This document shows, piece by piece, positions 1 through 13,762 of a stretch of 64,000 bases of DNA. Each line of letters begins with the position of its first letter. Within the stretch, counting starts at the first letter, position 1. The position numbers were made by a program, and so were the translations under genes. Source of the DNA: Berghia stephanieae (lineage: Eukaryota; Mollusca; Gastropoda; Nudibranchia; Aeolidiidae); assembly GCA_034508935.3 (NCBI GenBank), contig CM067443.1, forward strand, positions 57,570,898 to 57,634,897. The letters are read 5' to 3'. The notes beneath the pieces were generated by a model. It saw only the letters and a list, made by a program, of their open reading frames with translations. It made no database searches and was not told the origin of the DNA.

Positions 1-195
1 CATCGTGGCAGCTGCAAAAATGAACTTGACATTTTAAAAGTACTAGGCTTCACTGAAAAGTCTTGACGCCCATTGAATATCTCCGATTGTATTAATTTCA
101 TCAGTGTAAACTATACATCGAAATGTGCGTGATTTATTCTACCCCTAGGTCACCAAATTTTGTTAAGCTGTTATTTTTCTCTTATCTGAAAGAAC

Positions 196-860
196 CCCAA
201 CAAGTTGGTCGAAGAAATCACACAAAAGGTATGCAATAAACACCGGGCTGTGACTGAATTCCTTACTGTAAAGAGATGCGAACTCGTAATCATTCATAAA
301 TGGCTGAAACATGTTTATGGTGACTCTTATGTTGGTTTCCAAACAGATCAAAGGTGGGTTAAGTGCTTTACTGGAACTGATGCTGTCTCCACCAACATTA
401 ATGAGCAGGATCGCAGTGGTCGTCCACAAATTGCATCGAGCGAAGCAAATCAAGAACAAACAAACAAACTTAACGGAGCCAATCGGCGGATAAAACAACC
501 TAACACTTTGCTAAGGCTTGAGATTTCATGAGGAAGAGTTGGATATATCGTTCTAGACATCCTGAATGCTCATACAAATGCATGATATTGAAAGAAGAAG
601 TTTATTGAAGTCGTAGAACACTCCACTTTACAGATCCGATTTAAATCCAAGTGACGTTTTTTTTCTTTTCTTAAGAGACACACCAAGGGGGCAAATTTTG
701 GCAGTGATGGTGAATGCAGGCGGAGGTTACTCGACGGTGTCGTTTGCCACGTGAAATTCTTTTCGCAGCGATGCAATAACTGGTGCACGTTAGCGGTTCT
801 GTGTGGGCGGGAACGATGACTTTGGTGAAATTTAAAATGATAAACGGAAAGGACATAAAA
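196..860 (+). mobile_element. Tc1/mariner transposase remnant
   Basis: The frame at about 205-531 reads like the N-terminal helix-turn-helix (HTH_48/Mos1 type) of mariner transposases: RAVTEFLT, then IHKWLKHVYGD, then QRWVKCF, then DRSGRP. The second helix-turn-helix follows as RLEIS, a TGA, then GRVGYIVLDIL, so the frame is broken at the TGA. A short piece resembling the C-terminal end (LNPSDVF near 641, then KGANFGSDGE) lies downstream in another frame. The DDE catalytic core expected between them is missing, so this is an internally deleted dead copy. No terminal inverted repeats were found. The family call rests on motif order; the C-terminal assignment is weaker than the N-terminal one. 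Confidence 0.7.
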
Positions 861-1119
861 TAAGCTTTGTTTTGATACTTTTATCATTTTTGTATCCATT
901 ATAATTTTGAAAATATAAAAGAGGTGTCAAGACGTTTAAATCTACCCTTGTATTTGTAATCAATGCAATGATGAGGCTCGTGGAGCTACCTGTTAAAGCT
1001 GGTTCCCATTGTCTGAAGTGGCTAACCATAATTACTATACTACTGCCCTTTTTAAACCACGTCAGGTTATCACAAATAATATTCCACCGGATCAAACAGC
1101 TGAAGTCCCAGCTATGCAA

Positions 1120-2122
1120 TCAATACTTGACTATCTCTGACTTTAGTCAATGACTTGAAAAAATCGGATTTCATGTGAGCTGACCAAAAAGGCCGGGACT
1201 AAAATCACGGCACCTTCGGACTAAGTTTGGCTTTTTAGTCATTTGCCGAGGCAAGACTTCATGCTTTAGTCTGAGTCTAGTTACTAGGAGAAATCATAGC
1301 GTCAACAAAATAGCAGCTATTTTTAGATTGAGTGCACTTTGATTCGGAAAGAAAATAGGTACGTCGGTTACGAATGATAAAAGGCAAAAAGTGACCTGTT
1401 TCCATTGACACTGGTTTTTTTAAAAAACTATGAGATAAGTGCAGATCGTCGAAAATACACATTTCTGTGAGTAAAACTTTCTAAAAGCTGAATCTATCGG
1501 CTCGTGAGATGGAGAGTGAACGAGAGACTCCGAAATCGAAGGCGTTGTGTCAAAGAACAACCAAAAACAAATTATTAGAAAGTATAGTGGAGACAAAAGT
1601 TATTCTGTTGACATTGCAATTGACTGAAATATTGTGATTAATCAGAACACACTTTCCCTTTTGTGTAATTATTTGTTTTTTTGTTTGTTTGGTTTGAGGG
1701 GTTTTTTTTTTTTTTTTGGTTCAATTTCTTTGAATTTAAATCTCGGGGTTCATCTCAATGAAACTGCCTTTGGCCTAAATATAGAATTGACAATGGACAT
1801 CATTGCAGTCGAAAATCAATTTAACGTGTGTTGCTAATTTCCTCTTTGGAAATCTTTGCGTTGTAAGTATGAAAGCGGTTGTATCTTTCCTGCCTTCTTG
1901 TAGTAGAGAGGTGATGTTACCCGCACACAATAGCCGAATTAGTCACCGTCCTTATAACGCCCGCTTCTAGGCAAGAGACTAGCTAGTCCGAGACTAGAAA
2001 TAGAAACCGTTCATGAAATCCAATATTTTTAGACACTTGCTTCGCTTTGGCTTAAGACTAGCTAGTCATTTACAAGACTAGTAAATTTCTAAATCTATTC
2101 CTCGTTCATGAAAACGGGACCA
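1120..2122 (+). mobile_element. MITE family 'GGGGCC', copy 1
   Basis: This non-coding repeat shares blocks over its whole length with 17731-18540, and inverted with 13430-13671. It ends at 2104-2122 with GTTCATGAAAACGGGACC, the inverse of the left end seen in copy 3 (GGGGCCGTTTTCATGAAC). That makes it a non-autonomous terminal-inverted-repeat DNA transposon of about 1 kb. Its left terminus is missing or too diverged to see. A poly-T run (1700-1717) lies inside. The superfamily is not assigned; no coding capacity was seen. Confidence 0.65.
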
Positions 2123-2169
2123 GATCTGCATGTAGAGCGGAGTATTTCACAATTTATACACAACCACAA

Positions 2170-2338
2170 CCCCCCCCCCCCCCCCCTCCACCCTGTTTTT
2201 TTCTTCTTCGAACCTTATCTGTAAATGCACTGTTTTGGTTTCTTGTCGAATACTAGCAGATTAAGATTTGAGAGCAGACAAAAAAATAACGGCAGCTCTG
2301 TTCCACCCATGTAATATAGTCCCCAAAGCGTTAGTAAC

Positions 2339-2377
<39 letters not shown>

Positions 2378-2673
2378 ACACACACATAATTAAAAGTAAA
2401 GAAAAAAATATTGAACGGATTACAAAATCAAGCCCTTCGTTTCATCTACTACAGCAGCATGTAAAATATAGGCCGATGTGGAAATTTTGGAATTAGCAGA
2501 GTTAGAAAAATAAACGAAAAGATGATAATTAAATTCTAACAGAGAAGTGGAGACCAAAAAAAAAAAAGATTAAAACAAACATCTCTACTGCATATCGGCA
2601 AAAAAAAAAAAAAGGAACACAGGCTTCCAGAAAACTTAGAATTATCAATACTTATCTGCCCTCACCCCCCCCC

Positions 2674-2708
<35 letters not shown>

Positions 2709-2735
2709 CCCCAAAAAATAATATAGATAAATAGA

Positions 2736-2774
<39 letters not shown>

Positions 2775-2776
2775 AT
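2170..2776. repeat. Simple-repeat block: C17, (CA)n, C14-(AC)n, (AAAT)n
   Basis: A C17 run lies at 2170-2186, (CA)n at about 2342-2386, C14 followed by (AC)n at 2665-2706 and (AAAT)n at about 2726-2776. The DNA between them is A-rich with no open frame of note. Confidence 0.9.
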
Positions 2777-3182
2777 ATGCCATATTAAAAAGCCCATGGA
2801 TAAAGACAAATCTCACGAAGGAAACCAACAAGAGTTAAAACTAAATCTGAAACATTTGCGATGAAGGCAATACATGAATACCTAGACAAGGATACATCAT
2901 AGAATGCCCACAATAAAGGAACGAAAAAGAAAAAAAAAAATGCTGGACTTGTGATTATGATAGGTTACCCTGACAAAACGTGTGATGAAATCTACAATTC
3001 TTGCGGATATTTTTCCTAGATATAGGCAGTTGCAATAGAAGCTTCATCGTGACACAACCCGTTTGTTTTCCAGCAAATGCCTTCAAAACTATCCCACACT
3101 ATCATCTTTCGAGACTCAGAATTAGTTCTCCAAGCTCTTGATTCAAATAAACTCTATAACTTTCAAGAACTTAAACGATCAT

Positions 3183-3218
<36 letters not shown>

Positions 3219-5633
3219 TGTGTGTGTACGTGTATTTTGAAAAAGTCATCGTTGTTGATCTGACCGCACCAGCAGCAATATCACATCTGTAAACATTTTG
3301 ATTGCCGAGCGATACATTATCTTGTCTTGGACATAGTTAAGCGATGTTTAGCGTAGTCAATCACCAGATGGGTCACAATGATCAGAAACCTCGTTTTGAC
3401 CTTGGGTAAGAACTTAAAGCACATTACTTTTTATCATTTTTTTCTCGCACATTATAAAATATTATTGTTTTTCATGTGCTCGAGTCATTGGTTTAATTGC
3501 AGAATGTGTTCAAATGACGTACATAATGAAAAGTTTTCACAGTTTCGAAACATCTCACATCACAATCGGTCATTTTGTTCAGCTTGACCCATGGAGATGT
3601 TTCAACTTTCATAAACAAAGCAGTGTGTTTACATTTTAAAAAGAAATATCCACTCATTAAATAGCAACAAATCATATGATAAATGACTCGGACCTGATAA
3701 AAGATCGCTCCGATTGGTAGCCTATTAATTGCTAACGCTGAATATCTGTATTCCGAAATCATTGGAGGTTTTGTTTTGGTTTGGTATGTGTTGTTTTTAT
3801 TGTTGTTGTTGTTGTTGTTTTGTTTGGGTTTGTTTTTTGTTTTGTTATTTGTTTTTTGTTTTTTGTGTGTGTTTTTTTTTTATTTGGGGGGGGGGGGAGG
3901 TTTGTGTTTGTTTGTTTTTTTGTGTTTTGTTGTTGTTTTTTTTAAAATCTGCAATGCGCAGACAGGAATAATAGGGTGGTAAGACCTAAACCTCACGGGA
4001 ATTATCTCAAGAATGGCAATCAATTTTTATGCCATGGTCCGTTTAATGGAATGGAAACGGGGATTTTATTCATATTATAATTCATTGCTATTGGTACTTT
4101 GGGTCCAACATTTCACGATTTACCCCCCCCCCCCCCCTTCCAAAATGATAAATGAATAAATAAATTAAAAATCACAAGTTTTTGTTCTCTATTTTAAAAC
4201 GATTTTGTGTGTTCGCTTTTAATTTTCAATTAACATAATTTTTTTAAAAGATTAAAATTACGTAGATTGCAATTCTTGTTGGTATCAAAATGGTTGTCCT
4301 ATAGAGATATTTATTGTATCATACCATTAGATTATGAGAGGATTCCCATTTTCTGTTGTTGTTTTGTTTGTTTTTTGTTTGTTTGTTTGTTTTGTTTTTT
4401 GTTTTTTTGTTAATCAGTTATGTGTATCTCTATGTCTAATTTATTAATCCCAGCAACAACTAATTAAGTTGTAAAGGTTTACCTTTTAAACAGCTTTTGT
4501 CCACACAGCTCTAATACTAACCACAATAGTGTTGAAATTAGGATGTCAATGTTAACACTCGCAAAATTTATACAATGTTAAACCCGGTCTGCTAAACCTT
4601 ACACTTTCCTAGAGGTCATCGTGAAGTGCGTACAATTTGAGTCCGCGAGTTCGCGGTAAGTGGCATTCTCTTAGTAGTCAGATGGTTTATCTCTTGACCA
4701 ACCACTTTTCTCTGTCATCTTTTGTTTTCTCTCCACCTCCAGTTGATAAATAACGATAGAATCAAGGAGGTACAATTGTGGCTACACTGCATACTTCACT
4801 CACTGGGCTCGAAGAGTGCCCATCGTGATACAAGTGTCACGATGTCTACGTTCGAGGGTACGGAGATTGTTTTTCTTATGATAAGGTTGTATTTGCACAA
4901 TTGTTACTTCAGATTTTCAATGGAGCGGCTCCTGGTGACAACTAAAAGCCGAGCAACGACAAAACAACTTTTTTTGTTTAGAAAAATAAGAAATAATTCG
5001 TCAATTTTCAATAAAAACGACCATGGAGTTATCAAATTATAGAATTCTTTTGCCAAATTCTGAAAGGATGCTCATTCGTTGTAGCAGCAGTAAACACTTG
5101 GGATAAAACGGCTCGTCGATAGAAGCTGAAAATAGTGATCATCCTCGAAGGCAGAATTTATTACCCACATGCCGTACATTAGTCAGGAGTAATTGTTGTT
5201 GAGACTATTTATTAGATTATTTATATTACTTTTTAGATTTTAAAGGATTTTTAGCATAACTTCTTAGATTGGAAATCTGAAAAATATTGTTGAGGCCATT
5301 TGTCCCATACAGAACGAAAAGGAATGAGCAAACAAATAAAGAACTAGCCTCTGTTCTGCTGTATTGAGGAAAAATAGGCTCTCACTCTCAATATAAAAAT
5401 AAATTATTCGTCCACGTAACTTTCAGAAGACCGTTTTATAATGCAGGACAGCCCACTTGCTCGTAAAACCGACTATAATATTATAATATACGTATAAGAA
5501 AAAAGTATTAATTTGAAAATTGTATATCTGTTCTTTTCAAAAACAGGATTGGGGTCAAAAATTGTTCAGTACAGTGGATCCACGAAAGCGCTGCAATCCA
5601 TCAAGTGTTACTCAATCTGCAGATTAGTACTAC
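2777..5633. other. Gene-free stretch with simple repeats
   Basis: I see no supported gene. The stretch holds a (TG)n array at about 3185-3226, a T/G-rich low-complexity block at 3770-3945 including a G13 run, a C run at about 4123-4138 and (GTTT)-rich DNA at 4355-4410. The short open frames here are low-complexity translations or lack any recognisable motif. Confidence 0.6.
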
Positions 5634-5639
5634 CACTAT

Positions 5640-5708
<69 letters not shown>

Positions 5709-5710
5709 AT
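5634..5710. repeat. (TAC)n microsatellite
   Basis: Nearly perfect TAC/CTA triplets run over about 75 bp, continuing as imperfect CTA/ACA triplets to about 5790. Confidence 0.95.
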
Positions 5711-6133
5711 AATACTACTATTACTACTGCCACTACAACAACAACTACCGCCGCCACAAGTACCAATACAACAATAACTACTACTTGTAGTGATTTATTT
5801 CAAATCCCTCCTAACTTTCTCAGGATTTCAAATAACTGCCCACTGCGTCGTCTACATAATTTTAAAACCCAGCGTCATCTCCATAATTTTACAACACTAC
5901 CCACATCACAAGGACGCCGATTTATAACATTTAATTAATTTCCGACAAGCTGAGAGCGAGAATGATGCCAGATGCCGGCATAATAATTACCTGTCGTCGG
6001 CACGACTAGATCAATGCACGTCTAGTATCAGTATCACGTCACCCCTAGCCATAGAGAATTACAGGACTCCTAGTTTATGATGGCAGTAAAATTATCCTTA
6101 GATTATGCATGACGCGTGACTATCTTACCTGAC

Positions 6134-6390
6134 GGTGATATAACCATGGGCTAGATTACTGAAGCCATGGGAAAAGTGTCTGAAAGTGCATGGTGGCCTG
6201 GATGACTTTGTTTTTGAGAAAGTACTGATTGTTTATACTGTGCTTGAATGCATGGCTAATGATTTGGATCATAAACAAGATAGAACCATGGACTAGATAA
6301 CCACAAAATTATGAAATTGTCTGAAGTTCATGATGGCCTAAACAACTGGTATTGATTGATTATACTGTGCTCGGAATGTATGATTAATAG
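6134..6390. repeat. Diverged tandem duplication, unit about 130-140 bp
   Basis: The unit starting GATATAACCATGGGCTAGAT (6137) recurs as GATAGAACCATGGACTAGAT (about 6278). Both continue through a GTCTGAA..TCATGATGGCCT-like block and end with TATACTGTGCT..GAATG. The two units differ at many positions, so the duplication is old. Confidence 0.7.
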
Positions 6391-6464
6391 ACTATACATT
6401 GGCACTTACAACGCGCTCCAACGGTCAAGACGACGGCGAGCCCTATCCATCGGTTTACTGATGA

Positions 6465-6655
6465 ATCTATCGGTGGGTCCCGTTGACTGTTTCCATTACT
6501 GGGTGGGGTCTTTTGACCTCCTATGGTGGACAGGGGGTTACTTTGCAATGTTTTTTTATCCCTCTATATCTGTTTTCCAACTTGCTTTCCGTATTTGTAT
6601 TATAATGAGATGACTTTGTTTAGTCTTGACCCATGCCGAGTCCGATGCAGATTTC
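6465..6655 (+). repeat. Family B dispersed repeat, diverged 5' fragment
   Basis: The words GTGGACAGGGGGTTACTT, ATCCCTCTATATCTGTTTTC and CAACTTGCTTTC match the start of the roughly 500-bp repeat found at 55.5, 57.0, 57.9, 62.9 kb and elsewhere. Only the first third is present. Confidence 0.65.
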
Positions 6656-6754
6656 TTTTTTTTTTAAACATCTTAAAACGTTTCTTTTTAATATGTAGCA
6701 CAGTAGAATTATATTGCTTTGTTTCATATTATTATTGCATGTTTGAGTGAAAGT

Positions 6755-7750
<996 letters not shown>

Positions 7751-7753
7751 ACA

Positions 7754-7829
<76 letters not shown>

Positions 7830-7833
7830 ACTT
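7751..7833. repeat. (AC)n-(AG)n-G8 compound microsatellite
   Basis: AC dinucleotides, then about 26 AG dinucleotides, then a G run and a few TATC units. Confidence 0.95.
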
Positions 7834-8192
7834 GTTTATCTATCTATCTATCTGTCCATCTAAGCCCCTTCCACGCTGATTATTTATGACATGTGTCCAA
7901 TTAAATTTACCATCCCTGGAACGACAGCGGTTCACAATTCTTTTTACGACTCTACGCATATTAATGAGGAGACTACTCAATGAGTAGGACTCGCCTCTTT
8001 GAACCTGTTCTTCGGACTTCCTTGTTCATTTCACACGTACCTGTTTATGACACAATGGTGTTATTAGGAGGAATGGATTAAAAGTGAGGAGAACGTGGGA
8101 ATTCCTTTCAACATTTAGGACCCGTTGATTTCAAACAATGACAGTACCATGCCAACACGTAGTTAGGTCATTATATATGTACAATGAGTACC

Positions 8193-8197
<5 letters not shown>

Positions 8198-8267
<70 letters not shown>
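8198..8267. repeat. (TC)n microsatellite
   Basis: Uninterrupted TC dinucleotides for about 70 bp. Confidence 0.95.
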
Positions 8268-8269
<2 letters not shown>

Positions 8270-8423
8270 CAGAGCAGTATTAAGTGAGTGACAATGATTG
8301 GGAACTCACAAAGATAGTGTCTTTTTATAACGCATGTGAACAAATTAACCCCAACCGTCGTGGCGATAGGCATTGATGGATACTGTAAAACTACTACTAC
8401 TTCTTCTACAACTACTATTAATT

Positions 8424-8714
8424 GAGCTTTATATAGCGCAATATCCACTAAATGTGCTCAAAGCGCTACACAAGGGGTCCCTGGTCAACAGCAACATGTA
8501 GGACGGGACATGCCGCCTGTTAGGCGACATTACAATTTTTCGGACAAAGACACCGCTGTTAACGGCCAGGTACTCATTTTACACCTGAGTACGGTGAGAG
8601 AATGTGAGTAAAGAGCCTTTTCCAAGGACTCAACTATGCGCCGTGCTTGAGGCTCGAACCCAGGACTTTCCGATCCGAAAGCGAATGTCATACCACAAGA
8701 CCACATAGCCGCAC
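8424..8714 (-). mobile_element. tRNA-derived SINE, full-length copy
   Basis: On the minus strand it starts GTGCGGCTATGTGGTCTTGT, with an A-box-like GTGGTATGACA. The B-box-like GGTTCGAGCC follows, then a central ACTCACATTCTCTCACCGTA domain. It ends with GAGCACATTTAGTGGATATT and GCGCTATATAAA. The whole order matches the copies at 13.8, 51.0 and 55.2 kb. The tail abuts imperfect (TAC)n DNA. Confidence 0.8.
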
Positions 8715-8771
8715 CATTACTACTATTACTCTACAACCAATATTTCTACTTCTGTAACATAAAACTCAAAC

Positions 8772-9038
8772 ATTTATATAGTGTAATATCTACTAAACGT
8801 ACGCAAAGCCCTGTACAAACTGGCCCATACCCAAGAGCAACACTTAACATGTAGGAGGAAATAAAATGCCTTTTAGGCCTTATTACACGTTTTCCGCCAA
8901 GGTACCTATTTATTTAACGCCTGAGAATTGTGAGAGACTGTGAATAAAGAGAGCCTTTTCCAAGCACTCAACTATGCGCTGCTCAGATTGAGACTCGAAC
9001 CCTGGAGCTCTTGGTCATACCACAAGACGCACAACAGC
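8772..9038 (-). mobile_element. tRNA-derived SINE, diverged copy
   Basis: Same family and orientation as the copy ending 57 bp to the left, but with more substitutions. The B-box region reads GGGTTCGAGTC on the minus strand, and the tail is ATATTACACTATATAAATG. Confidence 0.7.
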
Positions 9039-9044
9039 AATAGT

Positions 9045-9190
<146 letters not shown>

Positions 9191-9525
9191 TAGTTAGATT
9201 TATCACGATAAAAGCATTTTAATCCCACCCCTCCCCCACCCCACCCTTGACAAATACCCTCTCTCGACACACTCTTCAATTAACCAATTAAAATTAAACA
9301 TAATTTCTATGCCCCTCCCAATTAGCTGATATAATGACAAGTCGTTTTGTCCAGCAATTGGGAATCGGCGTAATAACGATAGGTAAAATAAGCTCCTCCT
9401 ACTTTGATTCTTGATGAATTTTGTGGAGACGATCAACATTTCTTTTTGACGCTACATAACTATCAACCGACATTCCACATATTAATGAGAAGACACAAAT
9501 AATGAAACTCACCTCTTTGAACTTG

Positions 9526-9685
9526 CTGATCAGTCCCTCTAACAGATGTTGACACATACCTAGTATTAGTATATACTAGGTGTGAAATGTGAAGGACATG
9601 CGAAATTGCGGCATCCGTCCCTTTGATCTAACAACGTAGACAAGTCTATGTCATGTATGGTGCAAGAGAAGAACACCCCCCCCCC

Positions 9686-9738
<53 letters not shown>

Positions 9739-9908
9739 CAGTCTCTCTAACTGATGATGACACATACCTAGTATTAGTAGATCCGAGGTGTGAAATGTGA
9801 AGAACATGCGAAATTGCGGCATCCGTCCCTTTGATCTAACAACGTAGATAAGTCTATGTCATGTATGGTGCAAGAGAAGAACATTCCCCCCCCCCCCCCC
9901 CTTCTCTT

Positions 9909-9972
<64 letters not shown>
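9526..9972. repeat. 208-bp tandem duplication with C run and (TC)n in each unit
   Basis: Unit 1 starts at CTGATCAGTCCCTCTAAC (9526), unit 2 at CTGATCAGTCTCTCTAAC (9734). Both carry GTGAAATGTGAAG.ACATGCG, GGCATCCGTCCCTTTGATCT, a C12-C16 run and a long (TC)n array. The junction falls in the (TC)n tract, which suggests unequal exchange at the microsatellite. Confidence 0.9.
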
Positions 9973-10025
9973 GTTGTAGTCGTCATCATAGTAATGGTAG
10001 TAATAGAAGTAGTGATAGTAGAAGT

Positions 10026-10136
<111 letters not shown>

Positions 10137-10986
10137 AAAAGAAGTATAATTAATAGATTGATAGTTGAATGGATTGATGACCAAGTTGATCGACCATGAA
10201 GTTCACACTTTCATTAGGAAGTGTCCAGGGAGACCAAGATTTTGGTCTCCCGACGTAAAACTGTATTTTCTTTTATAGAACTGTTTTTATGTTGAAGAGG
10301 CGAGTTTTTTCTTCTATTTATTTATTGCCTGTCTGTTTTTGTTGTTGCTGTTTTTGCTTTGATTATTTAGGGGGGGGGGGGGGTGGTGGTGCTCTTTACA
10401 ATCACGCCAAAAAATGTCAGAAAAGAGATTGCAAGTTATCGGCCGGTTGCCCACACAAAATTTAATAATTTTTTTTAAACAACATTTTTTAGATTTTTGC
10501 TAGGTTAACGGTGTATTCATTTATAGAACTGTTCCTTCATACTATGGATTGGTTTGTTTTTTTTTTTCTTATTTATTTCTTTTTTATATATTGGTTTGTT
10601 TGTTTTTAGGCCTTGTAGCTAACATTATTATCATACCCCCCCCCCCCCCCCCCCCCCCGCCGCCACACGAAATTTATTTTTGTACTCTTCTTTTTTAAAT
10701 TCAATTTTGGCAAGATAGAGATAGACCGTGTTTTTTTGGCCTCCCGAGTAAAGCCGTGTTTTCATTTATGGAATTATCGGCGGCTTTTGTGTTTTTTTTT
10801 TTTTGATCTCGTATCGCGGTCTCCCTAAAAGGCTCCATACACGCATGGTTTTGATCGTGGTTCGAACGTCGATCAGGCAAACCGGGTGAAAACGCAATGT
10901 GTGTGGCCAAATACCTGGCCGATAAGCAGAGGGACGGTCGATCGCTCGAAAAGCCCGCCTATATTTCTCGAGGCGATCGTCGACCG
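10137..10986. other. Gene-free, homopolymer-rich DNA
   Basis: The stretch contains G13 (10371-10383), C23 (10636-10658) and several T runs. The phrase TTGGTCTCCCG..GTAAA..GT.TTTTC.TTTAT..AA occurs at about 10244 and 10738, hinting at an old duplicated repeat. No gene is supported. Confidence 0.5.
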
Positions 10987-11167
10987 GGGGTGTGGCAGTA
11001 TAAAAAAATGGACAATTTTTTTCGAATTTTCGCCGTTTTGACGTCAGATTCGCGATCAACGTCGAATTTACAATAGGTTTGATACCAAGAACTATGTTTT
11101 TACTCAAAAAAAATGATGAAATTAGAAATAAATTTAAATTAATATTGAGGCTATGTGGCCGACAGAA
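10987..11167 (+). repeat. Direct repeat, copy 1 (partner 12085-12261)
   Basis: The copies share GACAATTTTTTTCG, ATTTTCGC.GTTTT.ACGTC, TTTACAATAGGTTTGATAC and GAGGCTATGTGGCCGACAGA, with moderate divergence. The 3' end runs into the SINE head at 11.15 kb. Confidence 0.8.
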
Positions 11168-11189
11168 CAGTGCCCCTCCCTGTTTTGTG

Positions 11190-11474
11190 ATGGATCAAGT
11201 GGTATGACTCTCGCTTTCGGATCGGAAGGTTCAGGTTTCGAGACCCGCTCTGAGTGGCGCAGAGTTGAGTCCTTGGAAAAGGTTCTTAACTCACATTCTC
11301 TCACCGTACTCAGGTGTAAAATGAGTACATGGCCGTTCGTTGTCTTTGTTGGGAAAAAATGTCACATCGCCTGACAGGCGTCATGTCTCGTCTTTCAAGT
11401 TTAATATTGCTGTTGCCTTGGGACCCCTTGTAAAGCGCTTTGAGCACGTGGATATTGCGCCAAATAAATGCTGT
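11190..11474 (+). mobile_element. tRNA-derived SINE copy
   Basis: A-box-like AGTGGTATGACTCTCGCTT, then the B-box region (GGTTTCGAGACC, degraded), then CTCACATTCTCTCACCGTAC, then GTAAAGCGCTTTGAGCACG and GGATATTGCGCCAAATAAAT. The head is fused to the preceding direct repeat, so the exact 5' end is unclear. Confidence 0.75.
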
Positions 11475-11788
11475 GTTATTATTTTTTTAAAAATATTTTT
11501 ATAAATATTGCGCCAGGAAGAGGTAGATGGCAAGAGTTTCGTTCTTGATCATCGTAAAATTTATAAAGGATTTCATACAAAATAAAAAATAGTTTTCATA
11601 ATGTTCAATGTAATGATATAATAATATTCCAGTTCTTTTTTTTTTTTAATTTCTTCCTCACCCGTTGACGCGACATGACGGTCGACCTTGACACAGACAT
11701 TTGGGATTGGCAGATGCCAAAAAGCCTTGAATACGTGATGACAGGGGTGGCCATTGTAACCTTGAATTATAATCTACAAACAACGCCT

Positions 11789-11814
11789 CCCCCCCCCCCC
11801 CCCCCCCCCCCCCC
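11789..11814. repeat. C26 homopolymer
   Basis: Uninterrupted cytosines followed by an A-rich (AAATA) tract. Confidence 0.95.
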
Positions 11815-11914
11815 AAACAAAAACAAAAAATAAAATAATAAATAAATAAAAAATAAAATAAAATAAAAAGAGTTGTGTGCGTGTGTGTGTGTGGTGGTGG
11901 TGCGAATGCGAGTA

Positions 11915-11974
11915 GTCCCGCGATGAGATCTGTCCAAGCCCCCCCCCCCATAGACGCAGATCTCATCGCGGGAC
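11915..11974. repeat. Perfect 18-bp inverted repeat around a C-rich loop
   Basis: GTCCCGCGATGAGATCTG at 11915-11932 is exactly inverted at 11957-11974. The 24-bp loop carries a C run. It could form a stable hairpin or mark a transposon end; no flanking duplication was found. Confidence 0.85.
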
Positions 11975-12084
11975 GGATCGCCGAACAGGCACTGCTGGGT
12001 CGCTGTGACCCGATCCTGCGTTAATCGCAGATGATTTTTGCCCACACACGGGGAGATATTTTTTTAGGCGATTGGCAATCGGGG

Positions 12085-12261
12085 GCGTGGAAGTATAAAA
12101 AAGTGGACAATTTTTTTCGGATTTTCGCTGTTTTCACGTCGGATTCGTGATCAACGTCAAATTTACAATAGGTTTGATACTAAGAACTGTGTGTTTACTC
12201 CAAAAATTGGTGAAATTAGAAATATATTTTAATTAATAGTGAGGCTATGTGGCCGACAGAA
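12085..12261 (+). repeat. Direct repeat, copy 2 (partner 10987-11167)
   Basis: Same word order as copy 1, ending with GAGGCTATGTGGCCGACAGA. No SINE follows this copy. Confidence 0.8.
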
Positions 12262-12591
12262 CCGATCCCAGTTACTGTCTGTTATTCTATCTTTCGTCTC
12301 GCGCACAATAGTGATTACTTCTCACTAAATTATATCAATTAGACTGTTGAAGGAACGAAATTGACATCATTCCACTCTTTGTTATTGTATTAAGGCAGTC
12401 ATTCTGGTAATTAGTTCTCACTAAATTATATCAATCAGACTTTTAACGTTCAAGATTACTCGTAGTTTTGTGTGACGGTACGTTATTTCCGACTGGTGGA
12501 TGTTGTGGGCATTTTACCTAAACTCGTAGCATCAATAACCGTCCAAGATATTCGCATCATATGTAGCAATAGCTATAATAATCTAACATGT

Positions 12592-12713
<122 letters not shown>

Positions 12714-12720
12714 ATTTACT

Positions 12721-13014
12721 TGCGCTATATACAATAACGGTGCTCAAATCACTTTATAAGGGTCCTTGGCCAACATAAAAACATGTTAGACGAGACATGA
12801 CTGTTAAGCGATATTGCAATTGTTTCCCGACAGAGACGACGCTGTAAACAGCGAGGTACTCATTTTAAACATTAACAGTGAACAAGGCGAGAGAATGCGA
12901 GAAAAGAGCCTTTTCCAAGGACTCAATTAGGCGCCACTCAGAGCGGGACTTGAATCCAGTATTGTCAGATCCAAGGGCGAGTGTCATTTCACAAGACCAC
13001 ATGCATAGCCGCAC
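12721..13014 (-). mobile_element. tRNA-derived SINE copy
   Basis: The minus strand reads from GTGCGGCTATGCATGTGGTC through the central domain to GAGCACCG..ATATAGCGCA. The sequence is diverged. The tail lies against the (GA)n tract. Confidence 0.75.
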
Positions 13015-13429
13015 AAAAAAGTGATGAGAGAATAGATTCATATGTATTGAAGGAGGAGAGAGCGGATGGAGTGAGTTAAGTTCTTGGATATTTATAGAAG
13101 GAACCAAATTGACGTCAATCATCTCATTGTTATTGTTTTTAGACACCTATTTTTATGATTAGTTCTCATAAAAATATAACGTTCAAGGTTCCATGTAGAT
13201 TTTTGGGCTGGAGTGATATTCTGGCTGGCGGACTTTGTGAGTATTTTAATTTAACACAGAGCATCAATAGAGAAGGAATTAATTTGACGTTAGTCAACCC
13301 GTTGTTATTGCTTTTAGACAGCCATTTTTATAATTAACTTATCACTAAGTTATATCAACGTTCGAGTTTGCAGTCTCAAGAAAATTTGTACTTTTGTACG
13401 ATCTGAACTTATCTTATAGTTAGTTTTTA

Positions 13430-13671
13430 AAGCCAGTGTCAATGTCAACAGGACACTTTTTGCCTCTGTCATTCGTAACCGACGTATTTTCTTTCCGAAT
13501 CGACTAAATCATGAAGTCTTGCTTCGGCAAATGACTAAAACTTAGTCCGATGGTGCCGTGATTTTAGTCCCGGACTTGCTGAGTCAGCTCACATGAAATC
13601 CGATTTTTTCAAGTCATTGACTCAAGTCAGAGACTAAGCTCTAGTCCGCGTTCATGAAAACGGCCCCAGGG
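13430..13671 (-). mobile_element. MITE family 'GGGGCC', copy 2 (one end only)
   Basis: The minus strand begins GGGGCCGTTTTCATGAACGC and continues with GTCATTTGCCGAAGCAAGAC, as in copies 1 and 3. It stops after about 240 bp near GACACTGGCT. Confidence 0.75.
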
Positions 13672-13762
13672 GGTGACGCCAACAAAACTATCAGCACGTG
13701 GTTTACCCCTCCTACCTTCGATCACTTACAATCCATAGAAAATTATAGAAAACAAATTGACC

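Noticed and set aside
4722-5042. 106-codon plus-strand frame
   Set aside because: No motif, no repeat match and no splice context.
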